A DNA stretch of 64,000 nt, from positions 62,001 to 126,000 of the forward strand of contig NZ_JAJGSX010000015.1 of assembly GCF_021245725.1 (NCBI RefSeq), in the 5' to 3' direction. This document shows, one piece after another, positions 15,262-24,036 of this stretch (position 1 is the stretch's first letter; each line of letters starts with the position of its first letter). The notes under the pieces were generated by a model that saw nothing but the letters and a program-made list of their open reading frames with translations, was not told where the DNA came from and did not search any database. The DNA comes from Pseudonocardia sp. TRM90224 (GTDB taxonomy: Bacteria; Actinomycetota; Actinomycetes; Mycobacteriales; Pseudonocardiaceae). Position numbers and translations under genes: made by a program.

Positions 15262-16665
15262 TCAGAAGAGCTGGTAGGCGGCGCGGGAGACGACGAACCC
15301 GTGGCGGGTGGTGGGGTTCTCGCAGCGCAGGCCGGTTTCGCGGCTGACGCAGATGACGTCGGCGAAGCGGACCGCTTGCCCGTAGTCGAGCACGGTCAGC
15401 GTTGGTGCGGCGAGGGTGTCGCCCACGCACGACAGTTCGGCGGGGCCGCTGCCGGAGAGGACAGCGCCGGTGCCGTAGTCGAGGGTGCAGGTCGGTGGGG
15501 TGGGCGGGAGCGTCCAGCTGTTCTGGGTAACGTCGCAGCGCACCTGGTCGGGGTCCATCCGGCAGGCGATGTTGCGGCTCGGGCTCGCGAACGCGGCGCT
15601 GCCGACACCGAAGCGGGGGTCGGTGGCGGCATCGATGAGAACGGCGCCCGCTGCGGGGTCGGACAGCGGAAGCGCCGTCGTGGTGGGCGCGGAAGGCGGT
15701 GCCGCGACCTGCGTGGGTGGCGGATCGGGTGAGCCGCCGGTTCGTCCCGGCATGAGGATCGCGGTGGTGATCCCGGCGATCAGGGCCACTGCGACGGCCG
15801 CGGCGCCGATGAGAAGGCCGCGCCGGCGGGACGGGTGGTTCGGCGGCGGCGGCGCGGGTGTGGCCGGGGCGGGCACGGGAACCACGGGTTCGCCGCCGCC
15901 GCGGAGCATGACCCCGACCTGAGCCGCCGTCGGACGAGCAAGCGGGTCCTTCTGCAGGCATGCGGCGACCGCGGTGCGGACGGGCCCGGTGAGCGGGCCG
16001 AGGTCGGGCTCGGTGTACCCGAGCCGGTGCAGCACCCGGGCCTTGTCCTCGGCGGCGAACGGGGACCGTCCGGTCGCGGCGAAGGCGATCAGCGAGCCGA
16101 ACGAGAAGATGTCGGACGCCGCGCCGATATGGCGTTCCCCGGCCGCCTGTTCCGGTGAGAAGAACTCGGGGCTGCCGGTGCTGCTCCCGGTGATACCCAT
16201 ATCGGTCAGGTGCGGGCCGTCGCCGGCGAGCACCACCGTGGCGGGGGTGATGTTGCGGTGCGCGAGCCCGCCGCCGTGCAGGACGGCGAGGCCGTCGGCG
16301 ATCCGCAGCGCCATCGACGCCACCCCGGGCGGGCTGAACGGGCCGCGTTCCCGCACGAGCGTCTGCAGCGACGGGCCTTCGACGTAGGCGGTCGCGAACC
16401 ACGGCTGTTCCGCGTCGGCGTCGGCGGCGAGCACCGCTGAGGTGAACCACGCCGGCGCGGAACCGGCCGCCGTGACCTCGCGGCGAAACCGTTCCCGGAA
16501 ACCGGGCTGCGCCGCGACCTCGGCGTGGACGACGGTCACGGCGGCCTGCTGCCCGGCCTCGTCGACCCCGAGCAGGACACGTCCGGCGCCGCGCTCGCCG
16601 AGGAACGCGACGATGCGGTAGAGCCCGAGGGTGGTGGGGTCGGCCGAGCCGGACTCGTCCATCAC
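15262..16665 (-). CDS. Membrane pseudokinase with DUF6636-like outer domain
   Basis: 467 residues (start could be the adjacent ATG at 16662). The kinase fold is preserved and close to the active kinase at 5051-6547, but every catalytic motif is changed: ATP-site Lys is Thr44 (AAVTVV), HRD is HRN (136-138, HRNITPAT), DFG is DMG (155-157), while PEFFSPEQ keeps the APE-like anchor. A Pro-rich linker, a transmembrane helix (about 284-304) and a Cys-containing outer domain follow (SPSRNIACRM ... GFVVSRAAYQLF), resembling DUF6636. Probably a sensor or scaffold without kinase activity. It is the last gene of the MFS-ACAD-ACAD run, 16 bases downstream. Confidence 0.87.
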   Translation of the reverse strand: MMDESGSADPTTLGLYRIVAFLGERGAGRVLLGVDEAGQQAAVTVVHAEVAAQPGFRERFRREVTAAGSAPAWFTSAVLAADADAEQPWFATAYVEGPSLQTLVRERGPFSPPGVASMALRIADGLAVLHGGGLAHRNITPATVVLAGDGPHLTDMGITGSSTGSPEFFSPEQAAGERHIGAASDIFSFGSLIAFAATGRSPFAAEDKARVLHRLGYTEPDLGPLTGPVRTAVAACLQKDPLARPTAAQVGVMLRGGGEPVVPVPAPATPAPPPPNHPSRRRGLLIGAAAVAVALIAGITTAILMPGRTGGSPDPPPTQVAAPPSAPTTTALPLSDPAAGAVLIDAATDPRFGVGSAAFASPSRNIACRMDPDQVRCDVTQNSWTLPPTPPTCTLDYGTGAVLSGSGPAELSCVGDTLAAPTLTVLDYGQAVRFADVICVSRETGLRCENPTTRHGFVVSRAAYQLF

Positions 16666-16681
16666 CCCCGACGCTATCGGG

Positions 16682-17701
16682 TCACGGGGCTCCGGCGATC
16701 AGCGGCCAGAGCGCGTCGGGGCCGCCGTCGAGGACCTCGGTGCCGATGAGCTCGGCCCATTCGGCCTCGGAGCCGTCCTCGTCGCGCCAGGCCCACAGGC
16801 GGGTCGTGACGAGCCGCAGGTCGTGCTCGCGGGTGAACCCGATCGCGCCGTGCACCTGGTGCGCGATCCGCGCGACCACGCCGGCGGCTTCGCCGGCCCT
16901 GGTCTTCGCGACGGCGACGGCGAAGCGGGTGGACGCGGCGCCGAACCCGTCGGCGTCGGCCACCCGCGCCGCTGCCGACGTGGCCGCGGACGCGGCTGCG
17001 ACCTCGGCCGCGGCGATCGCGAGCTGCTGCTGCACGGCCTGGAACCGGCCGATGGGCCGACCGAACTGCACCCGCTCCCCCGCGTACCGGACGGCGGCGG
17101 CGAGGGCGCCTTCCGCGGCGCCGGCGAGCAGCAGTGCCCGCCCGAGGGCGCCGCGCAGCCGCAGCTGGGCCCCGACGTGCTCCTCGACGCCCGCGGCGGT
17201 GACCTCGCCCTCGACGACGACGGTGTCGCGGGGTTCCTCGGCGAGGTTGGTGCCGTCGGTGATGGTGAGCGCGGCCGGGTCGAACAGGAGCACCTGGTCG
17301 CCGGCGAGCATGACGATCCCGGCGGCGGCGCGGGCCCACGGCACGCGGTGCAGGGTGCCGGCGGCGCGGGTGACGGTGCGGGTGACGTCGAGGTCGCCGG
17401 TGGCGAGGGTGAGCGGCCCGTCCGGCAGCGGGATCCCTGCGGCGTGCAGGAGCCAGCCGGCCTGCAGGTCGGTCTCGACCAGCGGTGCCCGTGCGGCGTT
17501 TCGTCCGGCGGCGGTGAGCACGACCGCGGCGTCGGCGAACTCGGCTTCGCTGCCGCCGGCGTCGGCGGGCAGTGTGAGCCGGGCCAGCCCGGTCTGTTCG
17601 AGCGACTCCCACAGTGCGGCGTCGAACCCGGTTTCCGAGCTGTCGGCGTCGCCGAAGATCGATTCGGCCAGCTCGGAGAGTTCCTTGGAGGTGTCGGTCA
17701 T
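16682..17701 (-). CDS. Acyl-CoA dehydrogenase, small (probably non-catalytic) subunit
   Basis: 339 residues, shorter than usual. The C-terminal domain is recognisable: YAGERVQFGRPIGRFQAVQQ and QVHGAIGFTREHDLRL. The N-terminal half is degenerate and the helix that carries the catalytic Glu in some families reads LGRALLLAGAAEG without Glu. Its ATG overlaps the stop of the large-subunit gene (ATGA). This matches the heteromeric FadE/ChsE-type pairs of actinobacteria, where one subunit supplies catalysis. Substrate unknown. Confidence 0.85.
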   Translation of the reverse strand: MTDTSKELSELAESIFGDADSSETGFDAALWESLEQTGLARLTLPADAGGSEAEFADAAVVLTAAGRNAARAPLVETDLQAGWLLHAAGIPLPDGPLTLATGDLDVTRTVTRAAGTLHRVPWARAAAGIVMLAGDQVLLFDPAALTITDGTNLAEEPRDTVVVEGEVTAAGVEEHVGAQLRLRGALGRALLLAGAAEGALAAAVRYAGERVQFGRPIGRFQAVQQQLAIAAAEVAAASAATSAAARVADADGFGAASTRFAVAVAKTRAGEAAGVVARIAHQVHGAIGFTREHDLRLVTTRLWAWRDEDGSEAEWAELIGTEVLDGGPDALWPLIAGAP

Positions 17702-18900
17702 CGCAGGCCCAATCCGCGCGCGACGATCCCGCGCAACACCTCGTTGGTTCCGCCGCGCAGGGTGAACCCCGGGGCGTGCAGGACGGCGTCGGCGAGGAGG
17801 CGGGCGTAGCCGCTCTCGGCGCCGGGATCGGGCGGGATGGCCAGCAGCAGCCGGGCGGCGTCGATGACCTCGCTCTCGAAGCGGGTGCCGAGGTCCTTGG
17901 TGACGGCGGCGGCCAGCTCGGGAGCCGCACCGGACTCGAGCGCGCCGGCGATGGCGAGCGACATCCGCCGCAGCGCCGCGAGCCGCGCGACGAGCGACCC
18001 GACGGCCCGGCGGGTGCCGGCATCGTGGCCGGCGCTGGTGCCGGCAAGTTCCGCGACGAGCGCGGTGAGCAGCGGGAACGTCGAGAGGAACCGTTCGGGG
18101 CCGCTGCGTTCGAACGCGAGCTCGCTGGTGACCTGGTGCCAGCCTGCGCCGACCTCGCCGAGCACCATCGTGTCGGGGATGAAGACGTGGTCGAACACGA
18201 CCTCGTTGAAGTCGTGGGCGCCGGTGAGCAGCGGGATCGGGCGGATCTGCACGCCGGGGGCGTCGAGCTCGACGATGAACTGCGAGAGACCGGCGTGCCG
18301 GTTCTGCTCGTCGCGGGGCGCCGAGCGGGCCAGCGCGAAGAACGCGTGGGCGTGGTGCGCGCCGGAGGTCCAGACCTTGGTGCCGGTGAGCTCCCAGCCG
18401 CCGTCGACCTTCTCCGCCTTGGTGCGGACGCTCGCGAGGTCGGAGCCGGAATCGGGTTCGCTCATCCCGATGCCGAAGTACACCTCACCGGCGGCGATGC
18501 CGGGCAGGAACTTGCGGCGCTGCTCCTCGGTGCCGAACCGCATGAGGGTGGGCCCGATCTGGCGGTCGGCGACCCAGTGGGCCGCGACCGGGGCGCCGGC
18601 GGCGAGCAGTTCCTCGGTGACGACGTACCGGTCGAGCGGGGATGCGCCGTGCCCGCCGTACTCGGTGGGGATCGTCATCCCGAGCCAGCCGCGCCGGCCC
18701 AGCTCCTTGGTGAACCGCTCGTCCCATCCGGAGAGCCAGACGTCGGCGCGGGGTGCCCACGCACCGTCGGCGCGTTCCGCCGCCAGGAACGCGCGTACCT
18801 CCGCGCGCAGTGTCGCTGCGCGCGGAGGTAGCTCGACCGGCGGCGGTACGAGCGCCGGCAACCTCGTTGGTGTCTGCGTCACGCCCTCATCCTGCGCCAC
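17698..18900 (-). CDS. Acyl-CoA dehydrogenase, large subunit
   Basis: 400 residues; the start may be the GTG at 18882 rather than 18900. FAD/substrate segments IGMSEPDSGSDLASVRTKAE and TGTKVWTSGAHHAHAF are clear. The usual C-terminal catalytic YEGT is RGGTNEVLRG, so the base is likely the Glu in LAFERSGPERF, as in isovaleryl-CoA-type and FadE26-type enzymes (inference). Paired with the small subunit by a 4-base overlap and preceded 11 bases upstream by the DHA2 exporter gene. Confidence 0.9.
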   Translation of the reverse strand: MAQDEGVTQTPTRLPALVPPPVELPPRAATLRAEVRAFLAAERADGAWAPRADVWLSGWDERFTKELGRRGWLGMTIPTEYGGHGASPLDRYVVTEELLAAGAPVAAHWVADRQIGPTLMRFGTEEQRRKFLPGIAAGEVYFGIGMSEPDSGSDLASVRTKAEKVDGGWELTGTKVWTSGAHHAHAFFALARSAPRDEQNRHAGLSQFIVELDAPGVQIRPIPLLTGAHDFNEVVFDHVFIPDTMVLGEVGAGWHQVTSELAFERSGPERFLSTFPLLTALVAELAGTSAGHDAGTRRAVGSLVARLAALRRMSLAIAGALESGAAPELAAAVTKDLGTRFESEVIDAARLLLAIPPDPGAESGYARLLADAVLHAPGFTLRGGTNEVLRGIVARGLGLR

Positions 18901-18911
18901 GACCCCGGGGG

Positions 18912-20453
18912 TCAGTGAACAGGATGTGATTCATCCTCGAACGCAGCCCCGCTGTGAGCATCCCCGCCGTGGGCGTCGTCGGACTGCACGGGCGTGGTGA
19001 TGAAGAACGCCCCCACGATCGCGACGAGCGAGATGAACGCCGCGACGAGGAACGCCAGGTGCACCCCACCCGCGGTCTGCGCGACCGCGCTCTCGACACC
19101 GTCGGTCTTGAGCTGCGCGGCCTGCAGGCTGTAGACGCTGACCAGCAGCGCAACCCCGGCGGCGCCGGCGAGCTGCTGCAGCGTGCCGAAGATCGCGCTG
19201 CCGTAGGAGTAGAACTTCGGCTCCACCGCACCCAGGCCCGCGGTGAACAGCGGGGTGAACACGAACGCCAGCCCGAGGCTCAGCGTGAGGTGGAATGCGA
19301 TCACGGCCCACACCGGGGTGGTCGAGGTGAACAGCGTGGTGGACCACAGCGCGAGGCTCACCGCGACTGTGCCGGGCAGCAGCAGCGCCCGCGCGCCGAA
19401 CCGGTCGTACAGGCGCCCGACGACCGGCCCGAGCAGACCCATCAGCAGCCCGCCGGGCAGCAGCAGCAACCCGACGGACAGCGGGTTGAGCAGCAGCACC
19501 TGCTGCAGGTAGATCGGCAGCAGGATGATCGTGCCGAACAGCGCCGACATCATCAGGCCCATCAGCACGATGGACACGGTGAACGTGCGGGAGCGGAACG
19601 TGCGCAGGTCGAGCAGCGGCGAATCGGTGCGCTGCAGCAACAGCTGGCGCGCCACGAACAGCGCGAGCCCGCCGACACCGACCACGAACGGCAGCCACGT
19701 CGGCACCACCGACGCCTCGCCGGCGGAGTGCCCGATGCTGCTGAGCCCGTAGACGAGCCCACCGAAACCGAACGCGGAGAGCAGGACCGACGGGATGTCG
19801 ATCGGGGTGTGCACCGGCTCACCGATGTTGCTCATCTTCCGCAGGCCGATGGCGAGCGCGATCAGGGCGATCGGCAGCACGGCCCAGAAGATGAACCGCC
19901 AGCTCAGCAGGTCGAGCACGAGCCCGGACACGGTCGGCCCGATCGCGGGCGCCACGGAGATGACGATGGACAGGTTGCCCATCACCGCGCCGCGCCGCGA
20001 CGGCGGCACGAGCGTCATCACCGTGGTCATCAGCAGCGGCATCATGATCGCGGTACCGCTGGCCTGCACGACCCGCGCGGTGAGCAGCACCGCGAAGTTC
20101 GGCGACAGCGCCGCGATCAGCGTGCCGGTGCTGAACAGCACCATCGCGGTGGTGAACAGCGTGCGGGTGGGGACCCGCCGGATCAGGAAGCCGGTGATCG
20201 GGATCACCACGGACATCGTGAGCAGGAAGCCCGCGGTGAGCCACTGGCCGACGCTCGCGCTGATCGCGAGGTCGTGCAGCAGCACCGGCAGCGCGACGGC
20301 CATCGTCGTCTCGTTGAGGATGACGACGAACGTCGACACGATCAGCACGGAGATGACCGTGCGGTCGCGCGGGGACAGCTTGGCCGCGGGTTGCGGCGGG
20401 GCGTGTTCTGGTGTGAGATCGGCGGGCAGTTCAGCGGTCTGGGACACGGTCAT
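18912..20453 (-). CDS. MFS multidrug exporter, DHA2 (EmrB/QacA) family
   Basis: 513 residues, about 14 hydrophobic helices. Proton-driven drug efflux in the inner membrane. DHA2 hallmarks: motif with the acidic residue LNETTMAVALPVLLHDL near helix 1, SASVGQWLTAGFLLTMSV, and GxxxGPxxGG-like motif C VAPAIGPTVSG. The tail is His/Asp-rich (DDAHGGDAHSG). First gene of a minus-strand run with two acyl-CoA dehydrogenase genes. The 197-base divergent gap to the aldehyde dehydrogenase holds a GACCGA...TCGGTC inverted repeat at 20541-20570, a weak operator candidate. Confidence 0.9.
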   Translation of the reverse strand: MTVSQTAELPADLTPEHAPPQPAAKLSPRDRTVISVLIVSTFVVILNETTMAVALPVLLHDLAISASVGQWLTAGFLLTMSVVIPITGFLIRRVPTRTLFTTAMVLFSTGTLIAALSPNFAVLLTARVVQASGTAIMMPLLMTTVMTLVPPSRRGAVMGNLSIVISVAPAIGPTVSGLVLDLLSWRFIFWAVLPIALIALAIGLRKMSNIGEPVHTPIDIPSVLLSAFGFGGLVYGLSSIGHSAGEASVVPTWLPFVVGVGGLALFVARQLLLQRTDSPLLDLRTFRSRTFTVSIVLMGLMMSALFGTIILLPIYLQQVLLLNPLSVGLLLLPGGLLMGLLGPVVGRLYDRFGARALLLPGTVAVSLALWSTTLFTSTTPVWAVIAFHLTLSLGLAFVFTPLFTAGLGAVEPKFYSYGSAIFGTLQQLAGAAGVALLVSVYSLQAAQLKTDGVESAVAQTAGGVHLAFLVAAFISLVAIVGAFFITTPVQSDDAHGGDAHSGAAFEDESHPVH

Positions 20454-20540
20454 CCTCTTCGAGCGAAGGTCTGTATGACCGCGTGCGGTGCTGCGGCGGC
20501 GGAGCCCGCGCGATCATTCGGTTTCCAATCTAGAAGGGGA

Positions 20541-20570
20541 GACCGACAGAAAGCTCGCGAGTAATCGGTC
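20541..20570. promoter_or_regulatory. Weak operator candidate between exporter and dehydrogenase genes
   Basis: GACCGA (20541-20546) and TCGGTC (20565-20570) form a 6-base dyad with an 18-base spacer in the middle of the divergent promoter region. No regulator gene is adjacent, so it is only a suggestion. Confidence 0.2.
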
Positions 20571-20650
20571 CGCGAACACAGAAATGTTCCCGCAGGTGTG
20601 CGCTGTGCCACACCGCTGCGCCGATGCGGCGGCAGTGCGAGGATCGGGCC

Positions 20651-22132
20651 ATGCCGAACTCCAGCAGCCATGTCGACGAGGCCCGTGTCGTCGACGACGT
20701 CCCGACCGGCCTGTTCATCGGCGGTGAGTGGCGGGCGGCCGCCTCGGGCGCCACGCTGAACGTCGACGATCCGGCGACCGGTAAGACCCTCTGTGAGGTA
20801 TCTAACGCCGGCCCTGAAGACGGGATGGCCGCGCTCGCCGCGGCCGTCGAGGCGCAGGCGGCGTTCGCGGCGATGGCCCCGCGCGATCGCGGCGAGATCC
20901 TCCGCCGCGCCTACGAGACGATCATGGCGCGGATCGACGACCTCGCCCTGCTGATGACGCTGGAGATGGGCAAACCGATCGCCGAGTCGAAAGGCGAGAT
21001 CACCTACGCGGCGGAGTTCTTCCGCTGGTTCGCCGAGGAGGCCGTGCGGATCGACGGCGGGTACGCCGTCGCGCCCAACGGCGCGAGCCGGTTCCTCGTC
21101 CAGAAGCAACCGGTCGGGGTGTGCCTGCTCATCACGCCGTGGAACTTCCCGATGGCGATGGGCACCCGCAAGATCGGCCCGGCGATCGCGGCCGGCTGCG
21201 CGATGGTCGTGAAGCCCGCGCAGCAGACCCCGCTGTCGATGCACGCGCTCGCGGCGATCCTCGACGAGGTCGGGCTGCCCAAGGGTGTGCTGAACATCGT
21301 CACCACCGCCGACGCGGGCGGGGTGATGGAGCCGCTGATCCGCGACGGGCGGGCCCGGAAGCTGTCGTTCACCGGCTCGACGGCGGTCGGGAAGAAGCTG
21401 CTCGAGCAGGCGTCGGAGAAGGTGCTGCGCACGTCGATGGAGCTGGGCGGCAACGCGCCGTTCCTGGTGTTCGACGACGCCGACCTGGACAAGGCCGTCG
21501 AAGGCGCGATGCTCGCGAAGATGCGCAACATGGGCGAGGCGTGCACCGCGGCCAACCGGTTCCTGGTGCAGCGCGGGATCGCCGACGCGTTCGCCGCGAA
21601 GATCGCCGAGCGGATGGGTGCGCTCGTGGTCGGGCGCGGCACCGACGACGGTGTGCAGGTCGGGCCGCTCGTCGACGCCAAGGGCCGGGACAAGGTGGTG
21701 GAGCTCGTCCGCGACGCCGTCGACAAGGGCGCCACGGTGAAGGTCGGCGCCGACCCCGTCGACGGTCCCGGCTACTTCTACCGCCCTACCGTCCTCACCG
21801 ACGTGCCGCTGGGGGCGCGCCTCACCCACGAGGAGATCTTCGGCCCGGTCGCGGCCATCACCGTGTTCGACGAGGAGGACCAGGGCGTCGCCGCCGCGAA
21901 CGACACCGAGTTCGGGCTGGTCAGCTACCTGTTCACGGAGAACATCACACGTGCGCTGCGCGTGTCGGAGCGGCTGGAGGCGGGCATGATCGGGCTCAAC
22001 ACCGGCCTCGTGTCCAACCCCGCTGCGCCGTTCGGCGGCATCAAGGAATCGGGCCTGGGCCGCGAAGGCGGCAGCGTCGGCATCGAGGAGTTCCTCGAGA
22101 CGAAATACGTGGCCATCGGCTTCGGCGGGTAA
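20651..22132 (+). CDS. gabD: NAD(P)-dependent succinate-semialdehyde dehydrogenase-type ALDH
   Basis: 493 residues from the ATG giving MPNSSSHVDE. Full ALDH set: LLITPWNFPMAM, nucleotide loop SFTGSTAVGKK, general-base Glu in MELGGNAPF, catalytic Cys in GEACTAANRF, and PFGGIKESGLGREGG at the C-terminus. The GEACTAANR context and the C-terminal KESGLGREGG fit GabD-type succinate-semialdehyde dehydrogenases, which feed GABA carbon into the TCA cycle; the precise substrate is inference. No gabT is nearby. Divergent from the DHA2 exporter. Confidence 0.88.
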   Translation: MPNSSSHVDEARVVDDVPTGLFIGGEWRAAASGATLNVDDPATGKTLCEVSNAGPEDGMAALAAAVEAQAAFAAMAPRDRGEILRRAYETIMARIDDLALLMTLEMGKPIAESKGEITYAAEFFRWFAEEAVRIDGGYAVAPNGASRFLVQKQPVGVCLLITPWNFPMAMGTRKIGPAIAAGCAMVVKPAQQTPLSMHALAAILDEVGLPKGVLNIVTTADAGGVMEPLIRDGRARKLSFTGSTAVGKKLLEQASEKVLRTSMELGGNAPFLVFDDADLDKAVEGAMLAKMRNMGEACTAANRFLVQRGIADAFAAKIAERMGALVVGRGTDDGVQVGPLVDAKGRDKVVELVRDAVDKGATVKVGADPVDGPGYFYRPTVLTDVPLGARLTHEEIFGPVAAITVFDEEDQGVAAANDTEFGLVSYLFTENITRALRVSERLEAGMIGLNTGLVSNPAAPFGGIKESGLGREGGSVGIEEFLETKYVAIGFGG

Positions 22133-22142
22133 CCCCTCCGTT

Positions 22143-22163
22143 AGTCGCACATGTTTTGCGACT
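22143..22163. promoter_or_regulatory. Dyad/promoter upstream of the cobalt-nickel transporter operon
   Basis: AGTCGCA (22143-22149) and TGCGACT (22157-22163) are perfect 7-base arms with a 7-base spacer. A TTGCGA at 22156-22161 followed 18 bases later by TAGCCT could be the promoter, so a repressor bound here would block it. The gap is only 95 bases, too short for a full cobalamin riboswitch; control by a metal-sensing repressor is an inference. Confidence 0.45.
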
Positions 22164-22227
22164 GCAGTAACGGCGCGTCTAGCCTGTGGCGAGCACATCT
22201 GAGGAGGTGGTCGGCGTGGTCGTGGCC

Positions 22228-22905
22228 ATGCACATGAGCGACGGGCTGGTGAACATCCCGACCGCGCTGGCCTTCGCGGTGGTCGCCGTGATCGGCCTCG
22301 GGTTCGCCGTCACCCGCGCCCGCCGCGACCTCGACGACCGCACCGCACCGATGGCGGGGCTCGTCACGGCGTTCGTCTTCGCCGTCCAGATGATCAACTT
22401 CCCGATCCTGCCCGGCGCCAGCGGCCACCTGCTCGGCGGTGCGCTGGTGGCGATCCTCGTCGGCCCGTGGGTGGGGTCGCTGTGCATCACGATCGTCCTG
22501 GTCGTGCAGGCGCTGCTGTTCGCCGACGGCGGGCTCACCGCGCTCGGCACGAACATCACCAACATGGCGCTCGTCGGGGTGTTCACCGGCTACGCGGTCG
22601 CGGTCGCGATGCGCGGCCTGGCCCGGCGCAGCCGCGGCGGCCTCCTCGCCACCGCCTTCGTCGCCGCCTTCGTCAACACGGTCGTCGCGTCGCTCGCGTT
22701 CGTCGTCGAGTACGCGCTCGGCGGCTCCGGCGGTGCCGCGCTCGGCACGGTGTTCGCGCTGATGGTCGGGCTGCACGCGCTGATCGGGTTGGGCGAGGGG
22801 CTGATCACCGCGGCCACCGTCGGTGCGGTTGCGTCCGTCCGGCCCGACCTCGTCCACCTCCTGCGCCCTACCAGGGCCGCACTCGACTCCAGGGACCCGT
22901 CATGA
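22228..22905 (+). CDS. cbiM: ECF cobalt/nickel transporter substrate-binding membrane subunit
   Basis: 225 residues from the ATG giving MHMSDGLVN. The N-terminal Met-His is a metal ligand in this family (CbiM/NikM), so this start is functionally preferred. However, GAGGAG at 22201-22206 is better spaced for GTG at 22216, which would add four residues. Six hydrophobic helices; FPILPGASGHLLGGALVAI is the typical conserved segment. First gene of a four-gene unit with PDGLE protein, cbiQ and cbiO, linked by ATGA overlap. Confidence 0.9.
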   Translation: MHMSDGLVNIPTALAFAVVAVIGLGFAVTRARRDLDDRTAPMAGLVTAFVFAVQMINFPILPGASGHLLGGALVAILVGPWVGSLCITIVLVVQALLFADGGLTALGTNITNMALVGVFTGYAVAVAMRGLARRSRGGLLATAFVAAFVNTVVASLAFVVEYALGGSGGAALGTVFALMVGLHALIGLGEGLITAATVGAVASVRPDLVHLLRPTRAALDSRDPS

Positions 22906-23261
22906 GCAACGCAGGCACCGACAGCAGCACCGTCACCCGGTTCTACGTGGGGTTCCTGCTGGTCACGCTGATCATCGCGGGCGGGCTCTCGTACTTCGCC
23001 AGCTCGTCGCCCGACGGCCTGGACACGGTGACGCTGCACGGCTGCCAGGTGGTCGAGGTCGAGACCGGCGAGCAGCTCAACGGCTCCTGCATCGCGCAGA
23101 ACACCGGCGACCACATCGTCGCCGGCAGCCCTCTCGCCGACTACTCCATCGGCGGCGCCGAGGGCACCACCGGCGTGGCCGGGGTCGCCGGGGTCGTGGT
23201 GACGGTGCTCGTGGCAGGTGGCCTGTTCTGGCTGCTGCGCCGCCGCGGGTCGCGCAACTGA
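22902..23261 (+). CDS. PDGLE-domain small membrane protein (CbiN-like)
   Basis: 119 residues with two transmembrane helices (about 15-33 and 92-112). Between them is SSSPDGLDTVTLHGC, the PDGLE motif (here PDGLD) of the small transmembrane partner of CbiM in ECF cobalt/nickel transporters. Its ATG overlaps the cbiM stop. The outer loop has two Cys (HGCQVVEVE, NGSCIAQN) that could form a disulfide. Confidence 0.85.
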   Translation: MSNAGTDSSTVTRFYVGFLLVTLIIAGGLSYFASSSPDGLDTVTLHGCQVVEVETGEQLNGSCIAQNTGDHIVAGSPLADYSIGGAEGTTGVAGVAGVVVTVLVAGGLFWLLRRRGSRN

Positions 23262-23271
23262 TGGGCAGCTA

Positions 23272-24036
23272 GTGGGCGCCGGGCACGCCCACCCGCTGCA
23301 CCTGCCGGGCACCTCACCGGTGCACCGGATGCCGGCCGAGGTGAAGATCGTCGCGGCGGTGCTGCTCGTCGTCTGCGTGGTCGCCACCCCGCGGGAGGCG
23401 TTCCCCGTGTTCGGCGGGTTCCTCCTGCTGCTGGGCGCGGTGTGGGTGGCGGCGGGGATCCCGCCGGGCTGGATCGCGCGGCGGGCGGTGATCGAGCTGC
23501 CGTTCGTGGTGCTCGCCGTGCTGCTGCCGTTCACCGGTGAGGCGCCGACGGTCGTGTGGCTGGGCGTGACGCTGTCCGAGCCCGGCCTGCTGGGGGCGTG
23601 GAACATCCTCGTCAAGGGCACACTCGGGGTGCTGACGTCGTTGACGCTGGCCGCGACCACGCCGATGCGGGAGCTGCTGCACGGCATGGCCCGGCTGCAC
23701 GCGCCGACGCTGGTCGTGACGATCGCGACCCTGATGCTGCGCTACGTCGACGTGATCGTCGCCGAGGCCGGCCGGATGCGCGTCGCGCGGATCTCACGGG
23801 GACACGACCCACGGTTCCTGTGGCAGGTGGGTGCGACCGCCCGCGGGGTCGGGGCGCTGTTCCTGCGCTCCTACGAGCGCGGCGAACGGGTGCACCTCGC
23901 GATGCTGTCGCGCGGCTGGACGGGCCGGATGCCGCAGCTGCAACCCGGACGCACCAGCGCGGCGCAGTGGCTGGTGGGCCTGTCCCCCGTCGCCGCCGGG
24001 GTCGCACTGGCCGTCACCGGGTGGGTACTGACGTGA
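23272..24036 (+). CDS. cbiQ: ECF transporter coupling membrane subunit
   Basis: 254 residues from the GTG giving VGAGHAHPLHLPGTSPVHR. The T component that links CbiM to the ATPase. Early HRMPAEVKIV matches the conserved start, several hydrophobic helices follow, and coupling motifs AEAGRMRVARISRG and ERGERVHLAMLSRGW (Ala-Arg-Gly type) are visible. A His-rich N-terminus (HAHPLH) is typical. Its stop overlaps the GTG of cbiO (GTGA). Confidence 0.9.
   Translation: MGAGHAHPLHLPGTSPVHRMPAEVKIVAAVLLVVCVVATPREAFPVFGGFLLLLGAVWVAAGIPPGWIARRAVIELPFVVLAVLLPFTGEAPTVVWLGVTLSEPGLLGAWNILVKGTLGVLTSLTLAATTPMRELLHGMARLHAPTLVVTIATLMLRYVDVIVAEAGRMRVARISRGHDPRFLWQVGATARGVGALFLRSYERGERVHLAMLSRGWTGRMPQLQPGRTSAAQWLVGLSPVAAGVALAVTGWVLT

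Noticed and set aside
22133..22227. Cobalamin or nickel riboswitch in front of cbiM
   Set aside because: Leader too short and without the B12-box consensus.
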